DNA from: an uncultured bacterium
GTDB taxonomy: Bacteria; Cyanobacteriota; Vampirovibrionia; Gastranaerophilales; Gastranaerophilaceae
Assembly: GCA_900314375.1 (NCBI GenBank)
Contig: OMVC01000026.1
Span: forward strand, 1-10,831
Reading direction: 5' to 3'
Length of the DNA stretch: 10,831 nt
In this document: positions 1 to 5,983 of the stretch, in pieces
Numbering within the stretch: the first letter of the stretch is position 1
Layout of the letters: the number at the start of each line of letters is the position of its first letter
The notes under the pieces: model-generated
Databases searched by the model: none
Told to the model about the DNA's origin: nothing
Seen by the model: only the letters and a program-made list of their open reading frames with translations
Position numbers and translations under genes: made by a program

Positions 1-7
1 CCATTTT

Positions 8-643
8 TTAGTCTAAAACCTTTCCGTGTAAATCTGTTCCGCCTGTTTTTATAAGTCCGTATTTATCAGCTGCTTGTTCAATAGTTTCTAACGGCGCGAA
101 CTTCATAAACTTTCTCCATCTCGGATACGGATAATAAATTTCTACACCATCTAATCCGATATCTTTAAGATCTTTTATAAATTTATCAGCATCAATAGCC
201 CAACAGCAAGCAGGGTGAGCGAGAACCGCAATCCCACCAGCTTGGTGAATTGCTTCAATTAATTCTTTTATATTGCGTTTTGAAAAGAAGCGGATAATAT
301 CCTTTTCCGTACCTCTTTTATCTGTTGCATAAAATTTTTTCATACAAACCGCATTAACATCTATACCATAAGCTAACAAATGGACAAAAATATATTTATA
401 CCAAACATCAAATTCAACACCCGTAATAACAAAATCAGGTAACTCAGAATTGTCAATATAACCTTGAACGGTATTATGGTCTGTTATCGAAATTGCGTTA
501 TAACCATTCACTTTTGCCTGCCTGATTATATCAAGGAAATCCGCTTCTCCGTCAGAGTATTTTGTGTGAATATGCAAATTCACCAAATCCGCCTCATAAT
601 CGTTTGCTTTAAATTTTTTAATAGAATCTTTTATATTCGACAT
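8..643 (-). CDS. Compact PHP-domain phosphoesterase
   Basis: A 211-residue PHP-superfamily metal-dependent phosphoesterase, of the type that includes YciV/RNase AM and nucleoside 3',5'-bisphosphate phosphatases. The metal-ligand motifs appear in the expected order: HIH (H24, H26), SDG (D31), TDHN (D55, H56), GVE (E77), H88 in HLLAYGID, AHP (H143) and GGTDLHG (D204, H206). It is shorter than the usual 270-300 residues: the segment between the LAYGID and AHP motifs is reduced and the protein ends a few residues after the last motif. The stop codon lies inside the window, so the gene is complete as read. It is divergent from the membrane-protein gene at 700, and both putative -10 elements sit in one palindrome. 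No strong ribosome binding site precedes the ATG. The fold and metal site are well supported; the substrate (nucleotide, short RNA or other phosphate ester) is not. Confidence 0.87.
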   Translation of the reverse strand: MSNIKDSIKKFKANDYEADLVNLHIHTKYSDGEADFLDIIRQAKVNGYNAISITDHNTVQGYIDNSELPDFVITGVEFDVWYKYIFVHLLAYGIDVNAVCMKKFYATDKRGTEKDIIRFFSKRNIKELIEAIHQAGGIAVLAHPACCWAIDADKFIKDLKDIGLDGVEIYYPYPRWRKFMKFAPLETIEQAADKYGLIKTGGTDLHGKVLD

Positions 644-664
644 AAATTTTGTATTTAACCCTAT

Positions 665-686
665 TTGTACTAAAATTATAATACAA
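665..686. promoter_or_regulatory. Divergent promoter with palindromic BlaI-like operator
   Basis: An imperfect palindrome with 9 of 11 complementary pairs, TTGTA and TACAA arms, and an AATT centre. Overlapping TATAAT hexamers lie in it on both strands: 677-682 on plus and 675-680 on minus. They would serve the membrane-protein gene and the PHP gene respectively. Neither has a good -35. Bases 668-686 (TACTAAAATTATAATACAA) match 10721-10739 in the blaI promoter at 17 of 19 positions. The shape resembles BlaI/MecI operators (TACTACA with TGTAGTA). Repression of both flanking genes by the BlaI-like protein is inferred; the AT-rich background weakens the case. Confidence 0.45.
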
Positions 687-699
687 CGAAGGAGGCTCT

Positions 700-1677
700 A
701 TGTCCAAAGGAAAAATAAAGAATAGCATTTGGCTCGTTTTGGTTGATTGTATAAAAATATATTTTTCAAATATTGATAAATTTATTTTGTACATGCTTTT
801 TCCTGTATTAGGGCAAATTATAGGGTTAATTCTCGCTTTCGGTTTGGGAGTCGGCTTTGCCGACAGAATTGCAGAGAAAGCAACATCCATGTCTAATGCA
901 CTTCTTTACGTATTTCTTTTGACTATTCCGGGACTTTTAATATTTGTAAAAGCGTTTTGGGACTATATGGTAGCTTACGTCGCGCTTAACTCTATGACTG
1001 AAGGAGCTTTAACAACATGTAAAGTCTACGACTTTCAATCACACAGAGAAGTTGCAACACGCAGAGCAGGAAAATATATTCTATTCTTAATGGCAATAGG
1101 CATATTATCTTGTATTGCAACATTTTGTTGTATCATTCCTGTTTTTGGCTTAATTCCTCCGCTCATATTGTGGATATATTTTATTTTGGTATTCCAAGTA
1201 TTTACATTTGAACAGGATTTAAGTATTAAAGAATATTTTGTCAAAAGTATGGAACTTGTCAAAGGGAATTGGGCAAAAACGTTTTGTTTAATGATTATTT
1301 TGGGATTTTTCTCAATTTACATAATAACAATGGGAGTAACTGTTATATTTGATTATTTGAATTTGACTGATATTACCTGTTCTTTATTTGATATAGTCGG
1401 TAAATCATTACCGTTAGAATATATTAATAAAGCTTTAAGATACATAAACCAACCTGTTATAACAGTTGAAATGATATCCAAATCAATATTTACATCAATA
1501 GTTGGTATAATAGTAGCGGAATTCACGCTTCCTGTCAGAAGTATCGCATACACTCTATGGTATATGGGTTTGTCTGATTCTAAAGGTAATGAGATACAAA
1601 ATTTAGAACCCAATCGGCCTAAAAAACAGCGAAAAACAAAAAAGAAAACCAAAACAGAGGATGAAGATATCGAATAA
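700..1677 (+). CDS. Multi-pass membrane protein, DUF975/YciC-like
   Basis: A 325-residue integral membrane protein of unknown function. About six hydrophobic segments are visible, near residues 28-52, 66-95, 124-148, 150-170, 193-218 and 262-285. Between the fourth and fifth is a stretch reading FEQDLSIKEYF, then SMELVKGNWAKTF. That loop is typical of the DUF975 and glycerophosphodiesterase-membrane-domain type of protein, which has no established biochemical role. The C-terminal 25 residues are a basic run (KKQRKTKKKTK) followed by an acidic end, probably cytoplasmic. AAGGAGG at 689-695 fixes the ATG at 700. The stop overlaps the next start by one base (TAATG), so the two are probably translationally coupled. 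Family placement is tentative; membrane location is secure. Confidence 0.85.
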   Translation: MSKGKIKNSIWLVLVDCIKIYFSNIDKFILYMLFPVLGQIIGLILAFGLGVGFADRIAEKATSMSNALLYVFLLTIPGLLIFVKAFWDYMVAYVALNSMTEGALTTCKVYDFQSHREVATRRAGKYILFLMAIGILSCIATFCCIIPVFGLIPPLILWIYFILVFQVFTFEQDLSIKEYFVKSMELVKGNWAKTFCLMIILGFFSIYIITMGVTVIFDYLNLTDITCSLFDIVGKSLPLEYINKALRYINQPVITVEMISKSIFTSIVGIIVAEFTLPVRSIAYTLWYMGLSDSKGNEIQNLEPNRPKKQRKTKKKTKTEDEDIE

Positions 1678-1895
1678 TGTTTGTTTGTAAGAATTGTAAA
1701 TCGATAGATAAATTTGAACTTATGTTTTCTCCTGATTACACGGGAGAAAAGAATTTTTCACAGCGCTATAACGACAAAGGCGAAATAGAAATAACCGTCG
1801 ACGGTTACGTCTTTGTGCCTGATTTACGATTTATGAACGACCATGCGGTATGCAGATATTGCGGACAGATATATATGTGGGATTATGAGGGTTAA
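1677..1895 (+). CDS. Small zinc-ribbon-like protein
   Basis: A 72-residue protein with two CxxC knuckles, C4-C7 at the N-terminus and C59-C62 near the C-terminus. This spacing suits one structural zinc ribbon that pins the ends around a middle segment rich in charged and aromatic residues. No catalytic motif, signal peptide or membrane segment is visible. It starts on the A of the upstream stop codon and ends four bases before the rph start. Its last codons contain the GAGGG that serves as the rph ribosome binding site, so translation of the three genes is tightly linked. That packing supports it as a real gene. Binding of zinc is inferred from the cysteine pattern; the function is unknown. 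Nucleic-acid or ribosome association would suit the neighbourhood but is not shown. Confidence 0.75.
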   Translation: MFVCKNCKSIDKFELMFSPDYTGEKNFSQRYNDKGEIEITVDGYVFVPDLRFMNDHAVCRYCGQIYMWDYEG

Positions 1896-1899
1896 TAAA

Positions 1900-2607
1900 A
1901 TGAGAAAAGAAAACAGATTAAACGACCAAACAAGAGAAATTAAATTTACTACAAATTTTACAAAGAACGCATTAGGCTCTGTCTTGGTAGAATTTGGAGA
2001 TACAAAAGTTATAACAACCGCATCCGTTGAAGAAGGGAAACCAAAATGGATGGATAAAGACGATCCGCGAGGCTGGTTAACAGCGGAATATTCACTGCTT
2101 CCGTCTTCTACTTCTACAAGATGTCAAAGAGAAAGAACAAAAATTTCGGGCAGAACTCAAGAAATTCAACGTCTTATTGGCAGAAGTTTAAGAGCCTGTG
2201 TTGATTTAGAGAAAATGCCCGATTTAACGATAACAATTGATGCTGATGTTATTCAAGCCGATGGCGGAACAAGAACAGCAAGTATTTGCGGAGGGTACGT
2301 TGCGTTAACGGAAGCAGTGAAAAAAATGTTATCAGACGGAACATTAAAACAAAACCCGATAATTGAGCCTGTTGCGGCAATTTCGGCAGGGATTGTTGAC
2401 GGAGAAGTAAAATTAGATCTGAATTATGAAGAAGATTCACACGCACAAGTTGATTCAAATGTAGTTTTAACAAAAAGCGGAAAAATAATCGAATTTCAAA
2501 CAACCGCAGAAGGTGAACCGTATGAATTTGACAAAATGATAGAAATCTTCAATGTCGCAAAAAAAGGTATTTTACAAATTATTGAAAAATATTCAAATTT
2601 GGAGTAA
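1900..2607 (+). CDS. rph: Ribonuclease PH
   Basis: RNase PH, the phosphate-dependent 3'-to-5' exoribonuclease that trims tRNA 3' ends; it usually forms a hexameric ring. The reading frame is open from 1843, but the ATG at 1900 is preferred: it gives 235 residues (E. coli 238), has GAGGG at 1887-1891 eight bases upstream, and avoids a long overlap with the previous gene. Family blocks are clear: GWLTAEYSLLP (58-68), SGRTQEIQRLIGRSLRA (83-99), DADVIQADGGTRTASI (114-129) and LDLNYEEDSHAQVDSN (172-187). The last holds the two aspartates, D179 and D185, expected at the active site. Small departures are FQTTAEG instead of the common QGTAEG and a non-standard N-terminal block. In many bacteria rph is followed by, or fused to, an XTP pyrophosphatase gene; here a small exported protein follows. 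Confidence 0.95.
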   Translation: MRKENRLNDQTREIKFTTNFTKNALGSVLVEFGDTKVITTASVEEGKPKWMDKDDPRGWLTAEYSLLPSSTSTRCQRERTKISGRTQEIQRLIGRSLRACVDLEKMPDLTITIDADVIQADGGTRTASICGGYVALTEAVKKMLSDGTLKQNPIIEPVAAISAGIVDGEVKLDLNYEEDSHAQVDSNVVLTKSGKIIEFQTTAEGEPYEFDKMIEIFNVAKKGILQIIEKYSNLE

Positions 2608-2616
2608 TGTGTAAAT

Positions 2617-2952
2617 ATGCAAAAGTTTTTTGTATATGGTATTATAATTTTGGTTTTAATCTCTTCTATGTCATGGGTTAATGCAGAGGAAGAAATACAA
2701 TCGACAGAAGGTATAACACTGGAAGAAGGTATATCAAAAACTGTCTCAACTCCTGATAAAGAATATAAAAAAGAAATCAAACAAGAGAAAAAAGCTAAAA
2801 ATAAATACTTGAAAAACATCTCACACATAAAAAAAATGAGAGAACGCAAAAGGATAAAGCAAAGAGATTTAGAATTTTTGCAAAAAAGATTAGAAGTACA
2901 AAAGTATAAACTGGAAGAATTAACTTCCGATGTGAAAGGAGAAGAAGAATGA
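2617..2952 (+). CDS. Small exported coiled-coil protein, function unknown
   Basis: A 111-residue protein not recognised as a known family. Residues 1-23 form a signal peptide with a hydrophobic core and a likely cleavage site after VNA. Residues 24-45 are acidic and Ser/Thr-rich. From about 48 to the end the chain is very rich in Lys, Glu, Arg and Gln with hydrophobics at regular spacing, so a long helix or coiled coil is likely. GGAG at 2601-2604, overlapping the rph stop, is the only ribosome binding site seen; its 12-base spacing is long. The gene overlaps the next by four bases (ATGA), and the next gene also encodes a small exported helical protein, so the two may act together in the periplasm or envelope. 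The coiled coil and any interaction are inferred. Confidence 0.75.
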   Translation: MQKFFVYGIIILVLISSMSWVNAEEEIQSTEGITLEEGISKTVSTPDKEYKKEIKQEKKAKNKYLKNISHIKKMRERKRIKQRDLEFLQKRLEVQKYKLEELTSDVKGEEE

Positions 2953-3299
2953 GAAAATTATTAGTATCACTTTTTGCATTAGCATTAATTTCATTGGGAA
3001 CAACAACTGCAAACGCAACAAACCCTATTACTAATGCATTGAACAAAACATCAAATGCTATCACTTCAGCAGCAAACAAAGTTACAAAAGCTGAAAATGA
3101 TGCAATCAAAGCTCAACAAAAAGCAGAAAAAGATGCTTTAAAAAGACAAAGAGAAGCAGAAAAAGCTGCTGCAAAAAGACAAAAAGAAATTGAAAGACAA
3201 CAAAAAGCATTACAAAGTTCAGTAAACGAACAAAAAACTTTCTGGGCTAACCAAAGAAGATTCTGGAAAAACGTTTTCACTTTCGGAAACGCTAACTAA
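2949..3299 (+). CDS. Small exported Ala/Lys-rich helical protein with 11-residue repeats
   Basis: A 116-residue protein with a signal peptide (residues 1-23, cleavage after ANA). A mature helical region follows, rich in Ala, Lys, Gln and Glu. Two adjacent 11-residue units, AEKDALKRQRE and AEKAAAKRQKE, lie near residues 59-80, and IERQQKA continues the pattern. Eleven-residue periodicity suggests a long, nearly straight helix rather than a globular fold. The C-terminus turns aromatic (FWANQRRFWKNVFTF), which could contact membrane or a partner. AAAGGAG at 2935-2941 is well spaced from the ATG, which sits in the ATGA overlap with the previous gene. It is the last gene before a strong terminator. 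No known family was recognised; a structural or envelope-binding role is a guess. Confidence 0.8.
   Translation: MRKLLVSLFALALISLGTTTANATNPITNALNKTSNAITSAANKVTKAENDAIKAQQKAEKDALKRQREAEKAAAKRQKEIERQQKALQSSVNEQKTFWANQRRFWKNVFTFGNAN
3123..3188 (+). repeat. 33-bp tandem repeat (2 copies) within a CDS
   Basis: Two adjacent 33-base units, 3123-3155 and 3156-3188, agree at 29 of 33 positions. Each encodes one 11-residue unit of the exported Ala/Lys-rich protein. The differences include amino-acid changes, so the duplication is not brand new. Confidence 0.8.
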
Positions 3300-3321
3300 T
3301 AATTAATTGTTAAATTATTAT

Positions 3322-3362
3322 ACAAAAAGCCGAAATTCACCTGTTGAATTTCGGCTTTTTGT
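3322..3362 (+). terminator. Strong intrinsic terminator, bidirectional in form
   Basis: An 18-bp perfectly paired stem: 3322-3339 pairs with 3345-3362 around a five-base loop (CCTGT). The core is GCCGAAATTCA with its complement, flanked by A5 and T5 runs, so it can terminate from either strand. It closes the cluster that starts at 700, just after the stop at 3299. The right arm runs into the promoter of the next gene. Confidence 0.9.
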
Positions 3363-3390
3363 TGTATAGTATTTTACTCTGTGATATAAT
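3362..3390 (+). promoter_or_regulatory. Extended -10 promoter for the AHAS-like gene
   Basis: TTGTAT (3362-3367) and TATAAT (3385-3390) are 17 bases apart, with TGA directly before the -10 giving an extended -10 element. Transcription would start near 3397, leaving a leader of about 26 bases. There is no room for a leader-peptide attenuator or T-box of the kind often seen before branched-chain amino-acid genes. The -35 shares its first base with the upstream terminator stem. Confidence 0.75.
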
Positions 3391-3422
3391 AAAAAGGCAC
3401 TAATTAAGGGATATAAATATAC

Positions 3423-5048
3423 ATGTTAACTCAAAGCAAAATACAAACAATGAACGGAGCAAAACTTGTGATTAACACATTAAAAGATTTAGGTGTTGAT
3501 ACTATTTTTGGTTACCCGGGCGGAGTTGTTTTAGAGTTATACGATGAATTATATAAACAAAAAGATATAAAGCACATATTGGTACGCCACGAACAATCAG
3601 CGACACATGCGGCGGAAGGATACGCACGCACAACAGGCAAATGCGGTGTTGTTCTCGTAACATCAGGTCCGGGAGCAACAAATACCATAACAGGAATTAC
3701 GAACGCATATTTAGACGGATACCCTTTAATTGTGATAGCAGGACAGGTATTTAAAAACCTGATAGGTAAAGATGCATTTCAGGAAGCAAATATTTGCGAG
3801 ATGACAAAAACCTGTACTAAAAAAGTTTTTCAAATAAGCGATATAAAAAATTTGCAATCAACTTTTTTTGAAGCATTTAAAATAGCTAATTCAGGTAAAA
3901 AAGGACCGGTTGTAATTGATATTACAAAAGATGTATTTAGCCAAAATGCAGAGTATAACGCCAATATTAACGTCAAAGAAACAGTAATAGGTATTGACAA
4001 TATTTCAGTTTCCAGAATTGCAGATTTAATAAACAATTCTAAAAAACCCGTTATAATAACAGGCGGAGGAGTCAATCATTCTCAAGCCTGTGAAGAATTA
4101 CAGTATTTTATTAATTCAACAAACATTCCTGTCGTATCAACAATGATGGGATTAGGTGCATACAATCAACAAGATGAGCACTATCTTGGCATGATTGGGA
4201 TTTTTGGTAACAATTCGGCTAATAGTTTATTAAAAAAATCAGATTTGATAATATCTTTGGGTGCAAGATTTAATGACAGGATTAGCTGTATGTTTGACGC
4301 AGAAGATTTATCATCAAAACTCATTCAAATTGATATAAACGAAAAAGAAATTTCACGCGTAATCAAGCCGATAGAAAGTATCATATGCGATATAAAAGAC
4401 ATTCTTCCAATATTAATGACTTCAGTTAATGCGGATTTTTCTGATTGGTTAAGACAAGCGCAAGACTTTAGATTATTGAATAAAATACCTAAAAAAAATT
4501 CTAATATGATTCACTCATTTGAAATCATAAGAACGCTTGATAAAATTACTCAAAATAAAGATGTAATTTTTACAAGTGAGGTCGGTCAGCACCAATTATG
4601 GGCAATACAAAACTTACATCTTAATCCTGACAGAAAGATTTTGTTATCAGGAGGAGCAGGTACAATGGGGTTTGGATTGCCGGCAGCAATCGGCGCAGCA
4701 ATAGCGAACCCCAAACGTCCTGTTGTCTGTATAACCGGAGACGGTTCTTTTCAGATGAGTTTACACGAACTTGCTACCTGCAAAGATTATAACCTTAATA
4801 TAAAAATACTTATTTTAAATAACGGTTATTTGGGAATGGTAAGACAACTTCAGCAAAACAAATGCGAAGGAAGATATTCCCAAACAAAGATTTCAAACCC
4901 TGATTTTGTCACATTAGCGCAAAGCTACGGGATAAAATCAAGCGAAGTACATTCTTCAACAGATATTGAAAATGCACTGAACAAAGCTTTTTCTACAGAT
5001 GAAACATATATTATAGATTTCAAAACAGAACCCTATGAAACCCTATAA
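3423..5048 (+). CDS. ilvB: Acetohydroxyacid synthase-like large subunit (ThDP- and FAD-dependent)
   Basis: A thiamine-diphosphate enzyme of the acetohydroxyacid synthase family, which condenses two pyruvates, or pyruvate with 2-ketobutyrate, at the first common step of branched-chain amino-acid synthesis. The order is an N-terminal Pyr domain (about 10-170) with FGYPGG (29-34) and activating glutamate E57 in RHEQ; a central domain with GARFNDR (280-286), the mark of FAD-binding anabolic enzymes rather than catabolic AlsS; and a C-terminal PP domain with GDG (439-441) and NN (466-467) binding ThDP-Mg. It is unusual in having V35, F110 and L476 where the channel Ala/Ser, Pro and Trp normally sit. 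It also ends at 541 residues, before the usual C-terminal loop. The ATG at 3423 follows AAGGG at 12 bases; M10 is an alternative start. No ilvN, ilvC or ilvD is adjacent, so a related carboligase of other specificity is possible. Confidence 0.85.
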   Translation: MLTQSKIQTMNGAKLVINTLKDLGVDTIFGYPGGVVLELYDELYKQKDIKHILVRHEQSATHAAEGYARTTGKCGVVLVTSGPGATNTITGITNAYLDGYPLIVIAGQVFKNLIGKDAFQEANICEMTKTCTKKVFQISDIKNLQSTFFEAFKIANSGKKGPVVIDITKDVFSQNAEYNANINVKETVIGIDNISVSRIADLINNSKKPVIITGGGVNHSQACEELQYFINSTNIPVVSTMMGLGAYNQQDEHYLGMIGIFGNNSANSLLKKSDLIISLGARFNDRISCMFDAEDLSSKLIQIDINEKEISRVIKPIESIICDIKDILPILMTSVNADFSDWLRQAQDFRLLNKIPKKNSNMIHSFEIIRTLDKITQNKDVIFTSEVGQHQLWAIQNLHLNPDRKILLSGGAGTMGFGLPAAIGAAIANPKRPVVCITGDGSFQMSLHELATCKDYNLNIKILILNNGYLGMVRQLQQNKCEGRYSQTKISNPDFVTLAQSYGIKSSEVHSSTDIENALNKAFSTDETYIIDFKTEPYETL

Positions 5049-5101
5049 AATAATCTTGGAATAAAAACAGTAAATACCCATGGAATTTGGAATAGTAAAA
5101 C

Positions 5102-5236
5102 ATGAAAATTGATAAAATTAAAGAAGTGAAAAAAGTATATTCACGCATAAATAACAAACAAAACAATAAATACTCAAAATCCCCATTCTTCACAAAAGTT
5201 ATGGATAAACTTTCAGATAAAAAAATAAAGCCTTAA
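5102..5236 (+). CDS. Possible small basic protein (44 aa)
   Basis: A 44-codon frame starting MKIDKIKEVKKVYSRIN and ending LSDKKIKP, with 14 lysines and no signal peptide or membrane segment. A weak GGAA lies nine bases upstream. The stop falls in the loop of the terminator shared with kdsB, so a transcript reading on from the AHAS-like gene would cover it completely. The MKI...VY beginning is faintly like the start of FlgM anti-sigma factors, but the conserved sigma-binding part is not visible. In AT-rich DNA a frame of this length can arise by chance. It is listed as plausible, not established. Confidence 0.35.
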   Translation: MKIDKIKEVKKVYSRINNKQNNKYSKSPFFTKVMDKLSDKKIKP

Positions 5237-5248
5237 AGGCTTTATTTT
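5222..5248. terminator. Bidirectional terminator between convergent genes
   Basis: An 11-bp stem (5222-5232 with 5238-5248, core AAAGCC/GGCTTT) with loop TTAAA, flanked by an A run on one side and TATTTT on the other. It serves the plus-strand AHAS-like transcript and the minus-strand kdsB transcript. The kdsB stop (5242-5244) lies inside one arm and the stop of the 44-codon frame (5234-5236) lies in the loop. Confidence 0.85.
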
Positions 5249-5979
5249 ACAAGACTTTGTTCTACAATTGTTCGAAATTTTTCTAAATCATCGCGCGTAT
5301 CAATTCCGACAGGCACAAAATCCACAACAGAAGTTTTTATGTGCATTCCGTTTTCTAATGCCCTTAATTGCTCTAAACTTTCCGTTTTTTCAAGCATTGT
5401 TTGAGGCAAATTAGTCATAGCTTCAAGCGCTTTTCGCTTATATCCGTATATGCCGAGATGTCCGTAAAATTTTGAAATACCTTCGTTTCTTTCAAAAGGA
5501 ATTTTTGAACGCGAAAAATAAAGCGCAAAACCGTTTATATCAACAACACACTTAACAAGATTAGGATTATCGGCTTCTATTGGAGTTATCTCGCGAATAA
5601 GCGTTGATATATCCGCATTATCATCATTTATAACATTATCTATAACAGCATCGATACTTTCAGGCTTAATTAAAGGTTCATCCCCTTGCAAATTGCAAAT
5701 ATAACCAATTTCAGGGTGACGGGAAACAACCTCCATAATTCTATCAGAACCGCATTTATGCTCAACGGAAGTCATTTCTGCAACTCCGCCAAAACCTTCA
5801 ACACAATCAAAAATCCTTTTATCATCAGTTGCCACAATTATCATATCGGTAAATTTTGATTGTTTAGCTTTTTCATAAACCCATTGTATTACGGGCTTTC
5901 CTCCGACTTCTAATAAAGGTTTACCCTCTAATCTTGAAGAACCGTATCTTGCAGGAATTATAATTGCTGTTTTATTCAT
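5242..5979 (-). CDS. kdsB: CMP-Kdo synthetase (3-deoxy-manno-octulosonate cytidylyltransferase)
   Basis: KdsB activates Kdo with CTP to give CMP-Kdo, the donor for the inner core of lipopolysaccharide, in the cytoplasm. At 245 residues it matches the family (E. coli 248). Visible motifs are IPARYGSSRLEGKPL (8-22, nucleotide-binding loop), HKCGSDR (74-80; commonly HxSGTDR), LQGDEP (97-102, D100 a Mg ligand), YFSRSKIPF (154-162), GHLGIYGY (173-180), EQLRALENG (203-211) and GIDTRDDL (225-232, D227 the second Mg ligand). AGGTGA overlaps the end of prmA just before the ATG, and only four bases separate the two genes, so they are cotranscribed. It is the last gene of the minus-strand accD-accA-prmA-kdsB run. 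This is the best evidence here for a Kdo-containing outer membrane. Confidence 0.94.
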   Translation of the reverse strand: MNKTAIIIPARYGSSRLEGKPLLEVGGKPVIQWVYEKAKQSKFTDMIIVATDDKRIFDCVEGFGGVAEMTSVEHKCGSDRIMEVVSRHPEIGYICNLQGDEPLIKPESIDAVIDNVINDDNADISTLIREITPIEADNPNLVKCVVDINGFALYFSRSKIPFERNEGISKFYGHLGIYGYKRKALEAMTNLPQTMLEKTESLEQLRALENGMHIKTSVVDFVPVGIDTRDDLEKFRTIVEQSLVK

Positions 5980-5983
5980 ATTA

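Noticed and set aside
618..890. Antisense frame across the start of the membrane-protein gene
   Set aside because: It runs opposite a well-supported gene with a strong ribosome binding site, has no recognisable domain and no ribosome binding site.
1843..1899. Nineteen-codon upstream extension of rph
   Set aside because: It would overlap the zinc-ribbon gene by over 50 bases; the ATG at 1900 has a well-placed GAGGG and gives the normal RNase PH length.
2795..3109. Minus-strand frame with hydrophobic product opposite the two exported protein genes
   Set aside because: It mirrors the Lys/Ala-rich coding sequence, which reads as Phe/Leu/Ala on the other strand; no start signal supports it.
3307..3325. 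A third copy of the operator-like element before the terminator (AATTATTATACAA)
   Set aside because: Only the right half fits; the left half mismatches the TACTA arm, it lies downstream of a stop codon and is not at a promoter.
3423..5048. Catabolic acetolactate synthase (AlsS/BudB) as the identity
   Set aside because: The GARFNDR block typical of FAD-binding anabolic enzymes is present and no acetoin-pathway gene such as alsD is adjacent.
5049..5101. A frameshifted continuation of the AHAS-like C-terminus
   Set aside because: The other two plus frames hit stops within a few codons and show no residue pattern like the missing C-terminal loop.
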